Notes under the pieces: generated by a model
The model's database searches: none
What the model saw: only the letters and a program-made list of their open reading frames with translations
What the model was told of the DNA's origin: nothing
Shown here: positions 7,893 through 15,720 of the stretch, piece by piece
How positions within the stretch are numbered: position 1 is the stretch's first letter
Layout of the letters: the number at the start of each line of letters is the position of its first letter
Assembly: GCA_017938885.1 (NCBI GenBank)
Contig: JAGBAS010000110.1
Location: 1-37,781 of the forward strand
Source of the DNA: Clostridia bacterium
GTDB taxonomy: Bacteria; Bacillota; Clostridia; Oscillospirales; CAG-272
Reading direction: 5' to 3'
DNA: 37,781 nucleotides
Program-made: the position numbers and the translations under genes

Positions 7893-9500
7893 TTGACCGC
7901 TCGATCTTCCTGCCCGTTGGGGTTGCTCACCCGCATCTGCTTATGCGGCATCGCCTGTATTGCGGCTCTCGCCATGCTCATGCTTACGATCGGAAGCCTT
8001 CTGATCACCGCAGATATGAGTACCGATAATCCCATGCAGGAGCTGATCCTGTTCCGCCCCGATTCCTTGCTTCGCAATATCGCCGTCCTTGTGCCGGCTG
8101 TCCTTTTGGGGAGCACGGTCATGCTTCTGTTCCGCTGTTCAGGACTCACCGGAAGGCTCAAGCCCTGGATACTCGCACTCTCCCTCGGAATCTGGGTCAC
8201 CATCCTCGGATCCTTGTGGGTTGCTATGTCCCTGTCCACGCCGACTCATGATTCCTATATCGTTACCAGCGCGGGAGTCTCGGCGGCGAACGGAGACTTG
8301 TCCAGCATCTTGGATCGTGTATATTTTACACGCTTTCCCTTCCAACTTGGTTATGTCTTTTGGACGGAGCTTTGGGCTCGCCTATTGTCCCTGACACATG
8401 AGGACTATATTGCCCTTGAGATTATCAATATCCTATGCCTGGCACTCGGGGAAGCCGCTTTGGTGCTGACCACAGAAAGGCTTTTCCAAAACCGCGAGAT
8501 CACCCTGGCCGCTACACTAGGGCTTGCCGTCTTTTTCCAACCTATGATTTTCTCCACCTTCCTTTACGGTACCATCCCGGGCTTCTGTTTCTCTGCCTGG
8601 GCGATCTACTGCTTTGTACGGTATCTGAAGGAATACAGGATGCGGTATCTTGTCACCTCTTCGGTTCTTTTGGCAGTCGCCGTGTCCTTGAAGCTGAATA
8701 ATATGATCCTTTTTGTGGCCATGGCCATTCTTTTGGCAGTTCAACTGCTGAAAAGAAAGCCCCTGCGACAGCTGGCGGCACTTCTGATCCTGTGTGCGGT
8801 GGTTTTCACCGTACCCAATATCGGTAAGTGGCAATATGAGCTCCGTACCCAAAAGGAATTTGGTGACGGTATCCCCATGGTATCCTGGATGGCTATGGGA
8901 CTCCACGATGCAGAGACCGCGCCCGGTTGGTACAACGGCTATTATACCGTCACCAATTATCATAGCCACAACAAGGACTCGGATGCCGCCGCCAAGGCCT
9001 CCTTAGAGGTCATTCGGGATCGCCTGGGCTATCTGGCTGAGCACCCGAAGGAAGGCGTGGTTTTCTTTAGAGACAAGATTCTCAGCCAATGGAGCGAGCC
9101 TACCTACCAATCCATTTGGCAGAATCAAGTGCGCGGCCACGCAGGGGATCCTTGGGGGCTTGCCCCCTACGTCTGCGGTGCCGGAGAGCACCGTGTGACC
9201 GCCCTTATGGATCACGGCATACATCTGATCTTCTGCGGAATGCTTGCATCCTGCGTGTGCTTGATCTTGAAATCTGTAAAAAAGACTAAAAAGGAGGAGC
9301 CTCTCGGAACCGAGCTCTATCTCATCCCTCTGTTGTTTGTAGGCGGGTTTCTATACCATGCCCTGTTTGAGGCTAAATCCCAGTACGTCATTACCTACGT
9401 TATTTTCATGATCCCATACGCCGCGTATGGCTTTTACAAGCTTTGTTCTGCGGGAAAAAAGCTTGGTACTAGGCTTTTTCAGATAAAAAAATCAACTTGA
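7893..9500 (+). CDS. Polytopic membrane protein, GT39/ArnT-like glycosyltransferase candidate
   Basis: 535 residues if translation starts at the TTG at 7893. That codon is preceded by GGAGG (7882-7886) at a six-base spacing, while the in-frame ATG at 7851 lies on the expected transcript start and has no ribosome site. The protein has about 11-12 hydrophobic segments. After the third comes an extracytoplasmic loop with the pattern THDSYIV...GDLSS, similar to the Asp-bearing first loop of GT39/PMT-type glycosyltransferases that move sugars from polyprenyl-phosphate carriers. Later segments alternate with basic loops, and the tail is Lys-rich. The family call rests on overall layout, so the donor and acceptor are unknown. 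Only 23 bases separate it from the next lipoprotein gene, so they are likely co-transcribed and may work together at the cell surface. Confidence 0.7.
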   Translation: MTARSSCPLGLLTRICLCGIACIAALAMLMLTIGSLLITADMSTDNPMQELILFRPDSLLRNIAVLVPAVLLGSTVMLLFRCSGLTGRLKPWILALSLGIWVTILGSLWVAMSLSTPTHDSYIVTSAGVSAANGDLSSILDRVYFTRFPFQLGYVFWTELWARLLSLTHEDYIALEIINILCLALGEAALVLTTERLFQNREITLAATLGLAVFFQPMIFSTFLYGTIPGFCFSAWAIYCFVRYLKEYRMRYLVTSSVLLAVAVSLKLNNMILFVAMAILLAVQLLKRKPLRQLAALLILCAVVFTVPNIGKWQYELRTQKEFGDGIPMVSWMAMGLHDAETAPGWYNGYYTVTNYHSHNKDSDAAAKASLEVIRDRLGYLAEHPKEGVVFFRDKILSQWSEPTYQSIWQNQVRGHAGDPWGLAPYVCGAGEHRVTALMDHGIHLIFCGMLASCVCLILKSVKKTKKEEPLGTELYLIPLLFVGGFLYHALFEAKSQYVITYVIFMIPYAAYGFYKLCSAGKKLGTRLFQIKKST

Positions 9501-9523
9501 GTGCATGGTAAAGGAGGTATACT

Positions 9524-10771
9524 ATGAACCCAATAAGAAAAATTACGGCGTTGCTGGTGTCTATGCTCGCCCTTGCAGGGGGGATTCTGTCGCTTCCCTC
9601 CTGTGAGCTGGACGTCAATGTCAGCTTCAGCGACGAGCCTGCCGATGGCGCGACCCTGCGGTTGACTGTTGCCTTCTGCGAGCCACCGCTTCCCGATTCG
9701 GTGGAGGAGGATTGCTTTTACGCCCACGATGCCTCGGGAAGCCTCTACCGCGTCATTTGGAACGATACCTGTGAGATCGGGGAAGGAAGCGAGGTTTACG
9801 TAGACTTCGATGCCGTTCGCCAGCTTTCCTATACAAATGGCTACCCCAACGGCTGGACACCGCGCTACGAGGTTTCAGCCAAGTCCGTGCGCCTGCGTCT
9901 TCCCTTTGAACTGCCGGATTTCCCTGAGCAGGAGCGACGGGAATTCGGCTGGGGCGGCTGTGAGCATATTTACGATGACGAAGTAACCCTGAACCAGGTG
10001 AGAAAATATGTCAAGGAGTTGGAAAAGGAGGGCTTTACTGTGGTTCGCTCCGAGGAGGTCCAAACGGATCGCTACGTTGGAGACGCCTTTCTCCTGTACC
10101 GTGAAAACGTCACGATCCTGATCGGAAAATCCGATTACCAATGCACGCTGCGATACCATATCACAAGATCTCCCGAGGGAAACGCCTATACACCCGGTGT
10201 GTTCTCTCCCTTGACTTCTGAAGAATTGTTGACTCGTCTGGACAACGAAAAAGCGTTGTACGCTTTTGAGGTCACCCCGCGAGCTCTTCATAATGCAACA
10301 GGTGCCAGACTCTACGAGGTAGTTGTTGAGGATGTTGAGGCCGCCGGCGGTTACTATGAATGTCAGGCCTTGACCACGAATCTGATCCTGGTAGGGAAGG
10401 AAGGAATGCTTCCGCTTCACGGATTGTTTCCCGAAAAGCTGTATTTTTGGGATGCTGACGGAAACGGCTTTACGGAGATTTATTACATCAGCGCAGGCTA
10501 TACCTACGGAGTCCGTACCGAGCTGATCCATGTTCTGGAGGTCGTAAACGGTACTCCGACGGTGAAAGCCGTGGAGCTGGTTTACATGAGAGGGGATCTT
10601 TCCTTTGCAGAAGCGGAGGATGGAAACCTCCTTTTACGCGAAACTCCCCTGGATCCTGAAAATGCTATTGCTCCGGCCGAGTATCCATTCATCGTCGAGG
10701 ACGGACACGTATATCTCATCATTGATGGCGAAAAGGTTTCCTTTTCCGAGACAGCAGAAGGGGTCGAATAG
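9524..10771 (+). CDS. Putative lipoprotein of unknown family
   Basis: 415 residues with a strong AAAGGAGG site. The N terminus MNPIRKITALLVSMLALAGG is a signal sequence ending in LSLPSC, so Cys27 may be lipidated. The rest is a soluble, acidic, mixed alpha/beta protein without long repeats or a membrane segment. A middle part (about 150-215) contains a helix-rich stretch EVTLNQVRKYVKELEKEGF, and a later part (about 300-345) has an FWDADGNGFTEIYYISAGY segment, which looks like a single calcium-loop or FG-GAP-like blade (DADGNG). I do not recognise the family. It follows the GT39-like membrane gene and ends at a strong terminator. It lacks the Thr/Glu/Pro stalk seen in the other lipoproteins of the window. 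Confidence 0.75.
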   Translation: MNPIRKITALLVSMLALAGGILSLPSCELDVNVSFSDEPADGATLRLTVAFCEPPLPDSVEEDCFYAHDASGSLYRVIWNDTCEIGEGSEVYVDFDAVRQLSYTNGYPNGWTPRYEVSAKSVRLRLPFELPDFPEQERREFGWGGCEHIYDDEVTLNQVRKYVKELEKEGFTVVRSEEVQTDRYVGDAFLLYRENVTILIGKSDYQCTLRYHITRSPEGNAYTPGVFSPLTSEELLTRLDNEKALYAFEVTPRALHNATGARLYEVVVEDVEAAGGYYECQALTTNLILVGKEGMLPLHGLFPEKLYFWDADGNGFTEIYYISAGYTYGVRTELIHVLEVVNGTPTVKAVELVYMRGDLSFAEAEDGNLLLRETPLDPENAIAPAEYPFIVEDGHVYLIIDGEKVSFSETAEGVE

Positions 10772-10836
10772 ATTCCATCCATATCCCCGCACCAAGCCGA
10801 CGATTCGGATACGGTGCGGGGATTTTGGATGGAATT
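10772..10836 (+). terminator. Strong two-part terminator hairpin
   Basis: TCCCCGCACC (10784-10793) pairs with GGTGCGGGGA (10813-10822), followed by TTTT. An outer arm ATTCCATCCA (10772-10781) pairs with TGGATGGAAT (10827-10836). It closes the transcription unit of the unknown lipoprotein. Confidence 0.85.
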
Positions 10837-10847
10837 TACAAAACGTA

Positions 10848-10876
10848 TTGACAAACGTGCTTTACCATGGTAAAAT
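10848..10876 (+). promoter_or_regulatory. Promoter of the BadF-SIS-SIS operon
   Basis: TTGACA (10848-10853), 17 bases, TAAAAT (10871-10876) with a TG just upstream of the -10. The palindrome CCATGG lies in the spacer. No clear operator or cre-like site is visible. Confidence 0.8.
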
Positions 10877-10911
10877 ATACGCAAGATTCGGAACCAAAGG
10901 AGCATGGCCCT

Positions 10912-11880
10912 ATGCAAAAATCCTACTATCTCGCCGCCGACGGAGGCGGAAGCAAGCTCCAAGCCGTTCTGTATGACGAGAATTTTCAAGTCTATCGTAC
11001 AGGGCGCGTAGCGGGTGTCAACACCCTTTTTAAGCCGACCGAGGTGGTTCGTAATAATATTGAGGGCATGATGAAAGAGCTCTTAGCCGCAGGAGAAGAC
11101 GGAAACGTCCCATCCATCGCCGCCGCTGATCTTTGCATGGTCGGCGCGGCAGATATGATGCGCGATATACTGGAACGCTTGGGAAACGGGACGAGGATCA
11201 CCTTCCATGCGGAGCCCGTCGTTGGTCTGGCGGCTTGCCTGCGCACCGAGGGAGCCGTAGCTCTTTCCGGTACAGGCTCTGATGCCTTTTTCGTCAAGAA
11301 CGGAAAGTGCCTTCGCTCGGTCGGAGGCTGGGGGCCGCTGTTGGGCGATGAAGGAAGCGGCTACGATATCGGTCTCAATACCATCAAGGCGGCGATCTAT
11401 TCCTTCGATGGTCGTCGGGCACCTTCCATACTCTACGACTTGGTCATGGAACGCTGGAGTCTGGATCATCTGTGGGGCATTGTTACCCATCTGGCCGGAA
11501 ATCCCGACGCGCGCCACGAGGTCGCCTCCGCTGCAACCCTATGCGCCAAAGCAGCACATATGGGCGACCCGACGGCTCTTCGGATTTACGAGCACGCCGC
11601 CTTGGAAATGTCCCTCCAGGCCCGAACAGTCATTGAGTCCTATCGGGAGCTTTGGGACGGTACCATCGTAGTCATGGGAGGAGCATGGAAAGGTCATCCC
11701 CATATGTATGACGTTTTTCAAAGCGAGCTGAGATTGATCTATCCCGAGGCAACCGTATTTTGGCCCCTGTATGAGCCCGTCGTTGGTTGCGTAGTCCTTC
11801 GGTGTCTGCGGGAGGGAATGTCGCCCGAGGCACTTCGCAAGCCGCTTTCGGAGGGGTTTGCTCCGTTTATCTATCAGTAA
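10912..11880 (+). CDS. BadF/BcrA-type sugar kinase (N-acetylglucosamine kinase-like)
   Basis: 322 residues, starting at 10912 behind AAAGGAG; the in-frame ATG at 10867 lies inside the promoter and is excluded. The ASKHA-fold phosphate loops are AADGGGSKLQAVLYD (8-22) and SGTGSDAFFV (about 119-128). The adenosine/glycan segment GGWGPLLGDEGSGYDIG is the signature of BadF/BadG/BcrA proteins that act as N-acetylglucosamine, N-acetylmuramate or glucosamine kinases. A cytoplasmic ATP-dependent sugar kinase is the best reading; the activator of dehydratase subfamily is unlikely because no Fe-S cysteine pair is seen at the dimer interface. Its operon mates are two SIS-domain proteins, 14 and 12 bases apart. 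That points to an amino sugar whose phosphate is then isomerised or cleaved. The exact sugar is not known. Confidence 0.85.
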   Translation: MQKSYYLAADGGGSKLQAVLYDENFQVYRTGRVAGVNTLFKPTEVVRNNIEGMMKELLAAGEDGNVPSIAAADLCMVGAADMMRDILERLGNGTRITFHAEPVVGLAACLRTEGAVALSGTGSDAFFVKNGKCLRSVGGWGPLLGDEGSGYDIGLNTIKAAIYSFDGRRAPSILYDLVMERWSLDHLWGIVTHLAGNPDARHEVASAATLCAKAAHMGDPTALRIYEHAALEMSLQARTVIESYRELWDGTIVVMGGAWKGHPHMYDVFQSELRLIYPEATVFWPLYEPVVGCVVLRCLREGMSPEALRKPLSEGFAPFIYQ

Positions 11881-11894
11881 GAAAGGAACCGATC

Positions 11895-12638
11895 ATGTCT
11901 GCCATTCAAGCGTATTACAGTCGTATTTCCGAGATCCTGAACGAGGTCTTTTTACAGGAAGCCGAGAGCATGGAAAGGGCTGCCCAAGTGCTGGCTTGCG
12001 CCAATCGAGAAGGGCATTCCATCTTTGGATTCGGATGTAACCATGCAGGACTCATAACCTTGGAGCTTTTCTACCGCACAGGCGGGATGGTCACGGTCAA
12101 CCCCATCCGTGCGCCCGGCATGATGCTGGAGTTGTCTCCCCCCACCATGACCAGCGAAATGGAGCGCATCCCCGGGTACGGAAGGATCATTCTGAACAAT
12201 GAGCCCTGTAAAGCGGGAGATATACTCATCATCCATTCGGTTTCGGGCAGAAACGCCGTCACCATCGACATGGCCGAGTGTGCAAGAGAGAAGGAGATGA
12301 CCGTCATTGTGGTGACCAATATGAACACAGCCACCTCGGTCACGTCCCGCCATCCCTCCGGTAAAATGCTTCACGACTTCGCTTCCATTCTGATCGATAA
12401 TCACGGAGACCTCGGTGACGCGACCATCCAGCTTCCCGGCTTTGAGCAAAAGCTGGCTTCCTCCTCCACCGTGGTCGGTGCCGCCATTCTCAACGCCGTC
12501 ACCGCAAGAGCCTCCGAGATCCTCTGGGAGCAGGGAATTACCCCGCCTGTTTTTATGAGCGGAAACATTGACGGCGGTGATGCCTATAATCAACGGGTCA
12601 TTGCCGAACACAAGGACAATATTTTTTACACGAGATAA
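11895..12638 (+). CDS. SIS-domain protein (UPF0309-like), first of two
   Basis: 247 residues; GAAAGGA before the ATG sets the start at 11895. A single SIS (sugar isomerase) domain: the phosphosugar loop is SVSGRN (115-120), and the N-terminal FGFGCNHAGLITLELFYRTGG (44-64, shown by its ends) resembles the UPF0309 group. The C terminus SGNIDGGDAYNQRVIAEH aligns with that of the next gene. SIS proteins bind phosphosugars and act as ketose/aldose isomerases, lyases (MurQ) or regulators. There is no helix-turn-helix domain, so it is an enzyme or subunit and not an RpiR regulator. It lies between the sugar kinase and a second SIS gene in one transcription unit. Substrate unknown. Confidence 0.85.
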   Translation: MSAIQAYYSRISEILNEVFLQEAESMERAAQVLACANREGHSIFGFGCNHAGLITLELFYRTGGMVTVNPIRAPGMMLELSPPTMTSEMERIPGYGRIILNNEPCKAGDILIIHSVSGRNAVTIDMAECAREKEMTVIVVTNMNTATSVTSRHPSGKMLHDFASILIDNHGDLGDATIQLPGFEQKLASSSTVVGAAILNAVTARASEILWEQGITPPVFMSGNIDGGDAYNQRVIAEHKDNIFYTR

Positions 12639-12650
12639 AGGAGGTTCCAT

Positions 12651-13298
12651 ATGCTGATCGACCGATACCATCAAGCCGTAGACAATCTTCTGAAAACCGT
12701 CCGCGAAACACAAAGAGAAGCCATCATCCGGGCAGGCGAGCTGGTCGCCGAGGCCGTCGAGCACGGCCATAAGATCTACCTGGGCCACATCGTCCATGGC
12801 ATCGAGATGGATCTCATCTATCGCGGCGGCGGCCCCATCTTCTACAAAGAGTATAAGCCCGGTGAGACAGAGCTGAAGGCGGGAGATGTGCTGTTCGTCT
12901 CTTCGGTGTCAGGCCGCACCAAGTCGGTGGTGGACCTGGCCTGGGACTGTATGCAAAAGGGCATCAAGGTCATCGCCCTGACCTCCATGACCTATGCTAC
13001 CCAAGTTGACCCCGTCCACGAATCGGGCAAAAAGCTCTATGAGTTCGTAGACCTCGTTCTGGATAACTGTGCGCCCGCCGCCGAGGCTATGCTGGAGGTA
13101 GAAGGCATCGAAGCCCACTACGCCGCCGCCTCCGGTATCGCATCGGACTACATCATGTGGAGTCTGACCTCGGTCTGCGTAGAGAAGATGCTCCGTGATG
13201 GCTTTACTCCGGGTATCCTCAAGTCCGCAAATTTCCCCGGCGGCAACGACTACAACAAACAGATCATCGAGCCTCATTACGATGAATTTGGGTGGTAA
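12651..13298 (+). CDS. SIS-domain protein (UPF0309-like), second of two
   Basis: 215 residues, with AAAGGAGG seven bases before the ATG. It is a divergent paralogue of the preceding gene: same order of a helical N terminus, LGHIVHGIEMDLIYRGGG (44-61), a phosphosugar loop SSVSGRT (84-90), and a C terminus FPGGNDYNKQIIEPH that matches the GGDAYNQRVIAEH end of its neighbour. It is about 30 residues shorter. Its codon use is richer in C-ending codons than the first SIS gene. SIS proteins are often dimers with residues from both chains in the active site, so a heteromer of the two products is possible. It ends the operon at a hairpin 9 bases downstream. Confidence 0.85.
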   Translation: MLIDRYHQAVDNLLKTVRETQREAIIRAGELVAEAVEHGHKIYLGHIVHGIEMDLIYRGGGPIFYKEYKPGETELKAGDVLFVSSVSGRTKSVVDLAWDCMQKGIKVIALTSMTYATQVDPVHESGKKLYEFVDLVLDNCAPAAEAMLEVEGIEAHYAAASGIASDYIMWSLTSVCVEKMLRDGFTPGILKSANFPGGNDYNKQIIEPHYDEFGW

Positions 13299-13306
13299 AT
13301 AACAAA

Positions 13307-13332
13307 AACGCCTCACAGGGATGTGGGGCGTT
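13307..13332 (+). terminator. Terminator of the BadF-SIS-SIS operon
   Basis: AACGCCTCACA (13307-13317) pairs with TGTGGGGCGTT (13322-13332) with one G-U pair and a four-base loop. The following T tract is weak (TTAATCATTG). Confidence 0.7.
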
Positions 13333-13379
13333 AATCATTGAAAAACAAAAATTAGCAAAGTCCAATTGCACAAAACCCA

Positions 13380-13408
13380 TTGACATTCCCTGTGCAATAT
13401 GCTATAAT
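13380..13408 (+). promoter_or_regulatory. Perfect consensus sigma-70-type promoter
   Basis: TTGACA (13380-13385), exactly 17 bases, TATAAT (13403-13408). It is the only full-consensus promoter in the window and drives the small lipoprotein gene at 13475. Confidence 0.9.
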
Positions 13409-13416
13409 ATCATCGT

Positions 13417-13432
13417 TTGGCCTACAGGCCAA
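13417..13432 (+). promoter_or_regulatory. 5' leader hairpin of the small lipoprotein transcript
   Basis: TTGGCC (13417-13422) pairs with GGCCAA (13427-13432) around TACA, starting at the expected transcript start. A second small stem CCCG/CGGG follows. A hairpin at the very 5' end may protect the message from decay; that role is inferred. Confidence 0.5.
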
Positions 13433-13474
13433 GCCCCGTGTAAATCGGGTCAATATTCCACAAGGAGAACATCC

Positions 13475-14236
13475 ATGAAAAAGACCATACTCATCCTAGC
13501 CTTCGCCCTCCTGACCGTCGTCTCTCTGACCTTCGTGGCCTGCGATCGTGACAAGACCCCCGAGGACACCGCCCCCGACACTACCGTCACCACCGACGCC
13601 CCCACCGAGCCTGTGACTGAGGCTCCCACCTCTCCCGAAACCAACAACGAGACCGAGGCCCCCACCGAAGAGTCCACTCCGGCCGAAACCGAGGCCCCCA
13701 CCGCGGAGGAGACCACTGAGGAGGTCACCGAGCCCGAGACCCTGACCGTTGACCTGGAGAAAGTCACCATCTCCAGCAGCCTCGCCCTCTTTGAGTCTCA
13801 TTTCACCACCGCCGACAAGGACACCTGCGTGGACGACCTGGTGGACGTCTTTGGCGATCCCGCCGTTGAGGACGGTGTCAAGATCCCGCTGGTCTACCAG
13901 GGAGCCATCCATCTGGGGGACGTCGACCTGTCCAAGTACAGCAAGGTCACGGTCACCTACGCCACCAGCGCCGCCTCGGGTACCATCGCCGACTACGAAA
14001 CAACCCAAAAGCGGGCCATGCTGACCCAGGCCGACACCAAGGGCGAGCTGTCCCCCGCCGAGGACGCCATCATCGCCTCCGCCGTCTACTCCATCCCCTC
14101 CACCACCTGGCAGCTCACCACCGTGGAGATCGACCTGACGAACGTAGACTACAGCGGCGCGCTGTTTCTAACCTTTGATTTCACCGAGGGTGTCAATCTG
14201 TATCACGCGGTTACGGGTATTGTATTTGAGAGTTGA
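13475..14236 (+). CDS. Stalked lipoprotein with a beta-sandwich-like C-terminal domain
   Basis: 253 residues; AAGGAG seven bases before the ATG fixes the start. The signal sequence ends LTFVAC, so Cys23 should be lipidated. Residues about 24-88 are a stalk of repeated APTE, TEAPT and PAETE units. The C-terminal 165 residues are soluble with alternating beta patterns (LSKYSKVTVTYATSA, TTWQLTTVEIDLTNVDYSGALFLTFDF). That pattern resembles carbohydrate-binding jelly-roll modules, in which YSKV.V.Y and a closing F.F strand are usual, but I cannot assign a family. No catalytic motif is visible. It has its own very strong promoter and is likely abundant at the cell surface. It shares the stalk design of the proteins at 609, 17081 and 20221. 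Confidence 0.8.
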   Translation: MKKTILILAFALLTVVSLTFVACDRDKTPEDTAPDTTVTTDAPTEPVTEAPTSPETNNETEAPTEESTPAETEAPTAEETTEEVTEPETLTVDLEKVTISSSLALFESHFTTADKDTCVDDLVDVFGDPAVEDGVKIPLVYQGAIHLGDVDLSKYSKVTVTYATSAASGTIADYETTQKRAMLTQADTKGELSPAEDAIIASAVYSIPSTTWQLTTVEIDLTNVDYSGALFLTFDFTEGVNLYHAVTGIVFES

Positions 14237-14275
14237 TTCACAAAATTAGCACAAACTATCCATGCGTTTGCATCT

Positions 14276-14308
14276 GGAAGCAGCTTTTCGTACCAACGAG
14301 CTGCTTCC
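14276..14308 (+). terminator. Hairpin after the stalked lipoprotein gene
   Basis: GGAAGCAGCT (14276-14285) pairs perfectly with AGCTGCTTCC (14299-14308). No T tract follows, so it may be a processing or decay-blocking stem instead of a terminator. It lies in the gene-free stretch 14237-14534. Confidence 0.5.
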
Positions 14309-14368
14309 GGAATAATAGTCACCCAAAAGCGGTGCTTTCCGTTAAGTAGGTTTGATTACCAAAAAATC

Positions 14369-14403
14369 AAAAGGAGTACGGACGATTTGTTCGTGCTCCT
14401 TTT
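14369..14403. terminator. Bidirectional terminator in the 14.2-14.5 kb gap
   Basis: AAAAGGAG (14369-14376) pairs with CTCCTTTT (14396-14403), extended inward by TACGG against TCGTG with a G-U pair. On the minus strand a TTTTGATTTTTT tail follows, so it can stop transcripts from the XRE gene as well. The rest of 14404-14534 shows nothing I can name. Confidence 0.7.
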
Positions 14404-14534
14404 CTATACAGTCGGTGGTAAAAACCTCACTTGTGGCAAAGTGGGTGGCTCGCATAGAACGAAACCAAGGGATTGTTAAAAGCAAAATACTATATATCAA
14501 ACGATCCAACAGCTACCTTTGTTGACAGCTTCTT

Positions 14535-15578
14535 TTATGGTACAATTAACGCCTTAAAGTCCTCTGTTTCTCTGATAGGATCAAAACAACGATTGTTATT
14601 CAAACAGCGAATATAATTATCAACATCTGTTGCATCCGAATCTGTAACCGGGAGTTCCTCTTCGACAAGTGAAAATAATGGAGCCGTGAATTTTATTATC
14701 CTTTGGTGGTTAATTTTTGTCATTTCTACCGCATGGTATCTTGCTTTTTTTAGTTCTTCTAATACACAATCATATTGTTGTGTTTGGCAAAATAAAAAGG
14801 CTTTGCTAATAGAATTGTATTGCAGAGTATTGTGATAATACTGAAAATTACCGTCCGGGAACATAATATTCAATATTTTTTCAACGGCATCACACACTTC
14901 TATTGAGTCTTGACCGAATTGCAGTTGGTAGAGAAAGCTATTTAACTTTGTATTTGTAAGGTGCTGACAATGCTTTTTCCTTTCTTCACCCTCCAAGCAC
15001 CAACAAAGCAGCTCATCTCTTTTCTCCTCATCCTCTTCTAACATAGCATATTGTTTAGCTTCGTCCTTTTTTTGATTACTGCTAAGTGCAAGAACGATTC
15101 CAGATAATGCTTTGGAATACAACTTTGCATCCTTGGTGTTATCCAAAACCAATTTATAATGTTTTGCAGAATTTTCAAGCAAACGCGTATATTTACTATT
15201 ATCCGAGGTAGGTAAAGCTACATAATATTCTGCCGATGCCAACCATTCCACATATTCCAAATTCCCCGGATATTCAGTCACTGCACGAAGAGCAATTTGA
15301 TAATTTTTTTCTTTGTCGTCATATTCCCAATATTTGTGGAATGCTTCGTCAAATTCCGCTTTTCTCAAATCCTTTTGGTAGGTTTCCATTCCAAGCAGAT
15401 GGTCGGTGGTTACATGAAATAAATTGGCAAGAGGCGGTAATAAGGAAATGTCAGGCATAGCAACATCTGTTTCCCACCGACTGACCGCCTGCGGAGAAAT
15501 AGAGAGAAATTCTGCAAGTTTTTCTTGTGTTATATTTGCCTCTTTTCGAAGAGCTTTAATTGTTTGTCCAAATGTCAT
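14535..15578 (-). CDS. XRE-family transcriptional regulator with a TPR-like C-terminal domain
   Basis: 347 residues. The start at 15578 follows AGGAG at a seven-base spacing; the in-frame ATG at 15596 has no ribosome site. Residues 1-62 are a Cro/C1-type helix-turn-helix (TITQEKLAEFLSISPQAVSRWE, within residues 15-36, then PDISLLPPLANLF). The rest is all-helical with repeated pairs such as NYQIALRAV and YDCVLEELKKARY, as in regulators whose TPR-like domain senses a peptide or partner. The gene is A+T-rich with AAA, TTT and ATT codons, unlike its neighbours. It lies alone next to a tRNA gene, which suggests acquisition from elsewhere. No partner gene is seen, so its target is unknown. Confidence 0.9.
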   Translation of the reverse strand: MTFGQTIKALRKEANITQEKLAEFLSISPQAVSRWETDVAMPDISLLPPLANLFHVTTDHLLGMETYQKDLRKAEFDEAFHKYWEYDDKEKNYQIALRAVTEYPGNLEYVEWLASAEYYVALPTSDNSKYTRLLENSAKHYKLVLDNTKDAKLYSKALSGIVLALSSNQKKDEAKQYAMLEEDEEKRDELLCWCLEGEERKKHCQHLTNTKLNSFLYQLQFGQDSIEVCDAVEKILNIMFPDGNFQYYHNTLQYNSISKAFLFCQTQQYDCVLEELKKARYHAVEMTKINHQRIIKFTAPLFSLVEEELPVTDSDATDVDNYIRCLNNNRCFDPIRETEDFKALIVP

Positions 15579-15620
15579 GTGCTTTCTCCTAAACATATTA
15601 CTTTACCGGTATGTGATTAT

Positions 15621-15649
15621 ATTATAACAAATTTCTGAAGATTTGTCCA
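15621..15649 (-). promoter_or_regulatory. Promoter of the XRE regulator gene
   Basis: On the minus strand: TGGACA (15649-15644), 17 bases, TATAAT (15626-15621). The transcript would start near 15614, about 36 bases before the chosen ATG. Confidence 0.75.
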
Positions 15650-15720
15650 TCTCGCGTTAATTGAGATTTTATAAACTGAAAATTGAGTCAACTTAAAAAG
15701 TATGGGGTGGTTTTTCTATT

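Noticed and set aside
10912-11880. 2-hydroxyacyl-CoA dehydratase activator
   Set aside because: It is in the same superfamily but lacks the cysteine pair for the bridging 4Fe-4S cluster, and its neighbours are SIS proteins and not dehydratase subunits.
14237-14534. Small gene or RNA in the gap
   Set aside because: Only two hairpins were found; no frame with a ribosome site, and no match to an RNA family I know.
14535-15578. XRE gene as antitoxin of a toxin-antitoxin pair
   Set aside because: No partner frame lies next to it on either strand, and at 347 residues it is too long for a usual antitoxin.
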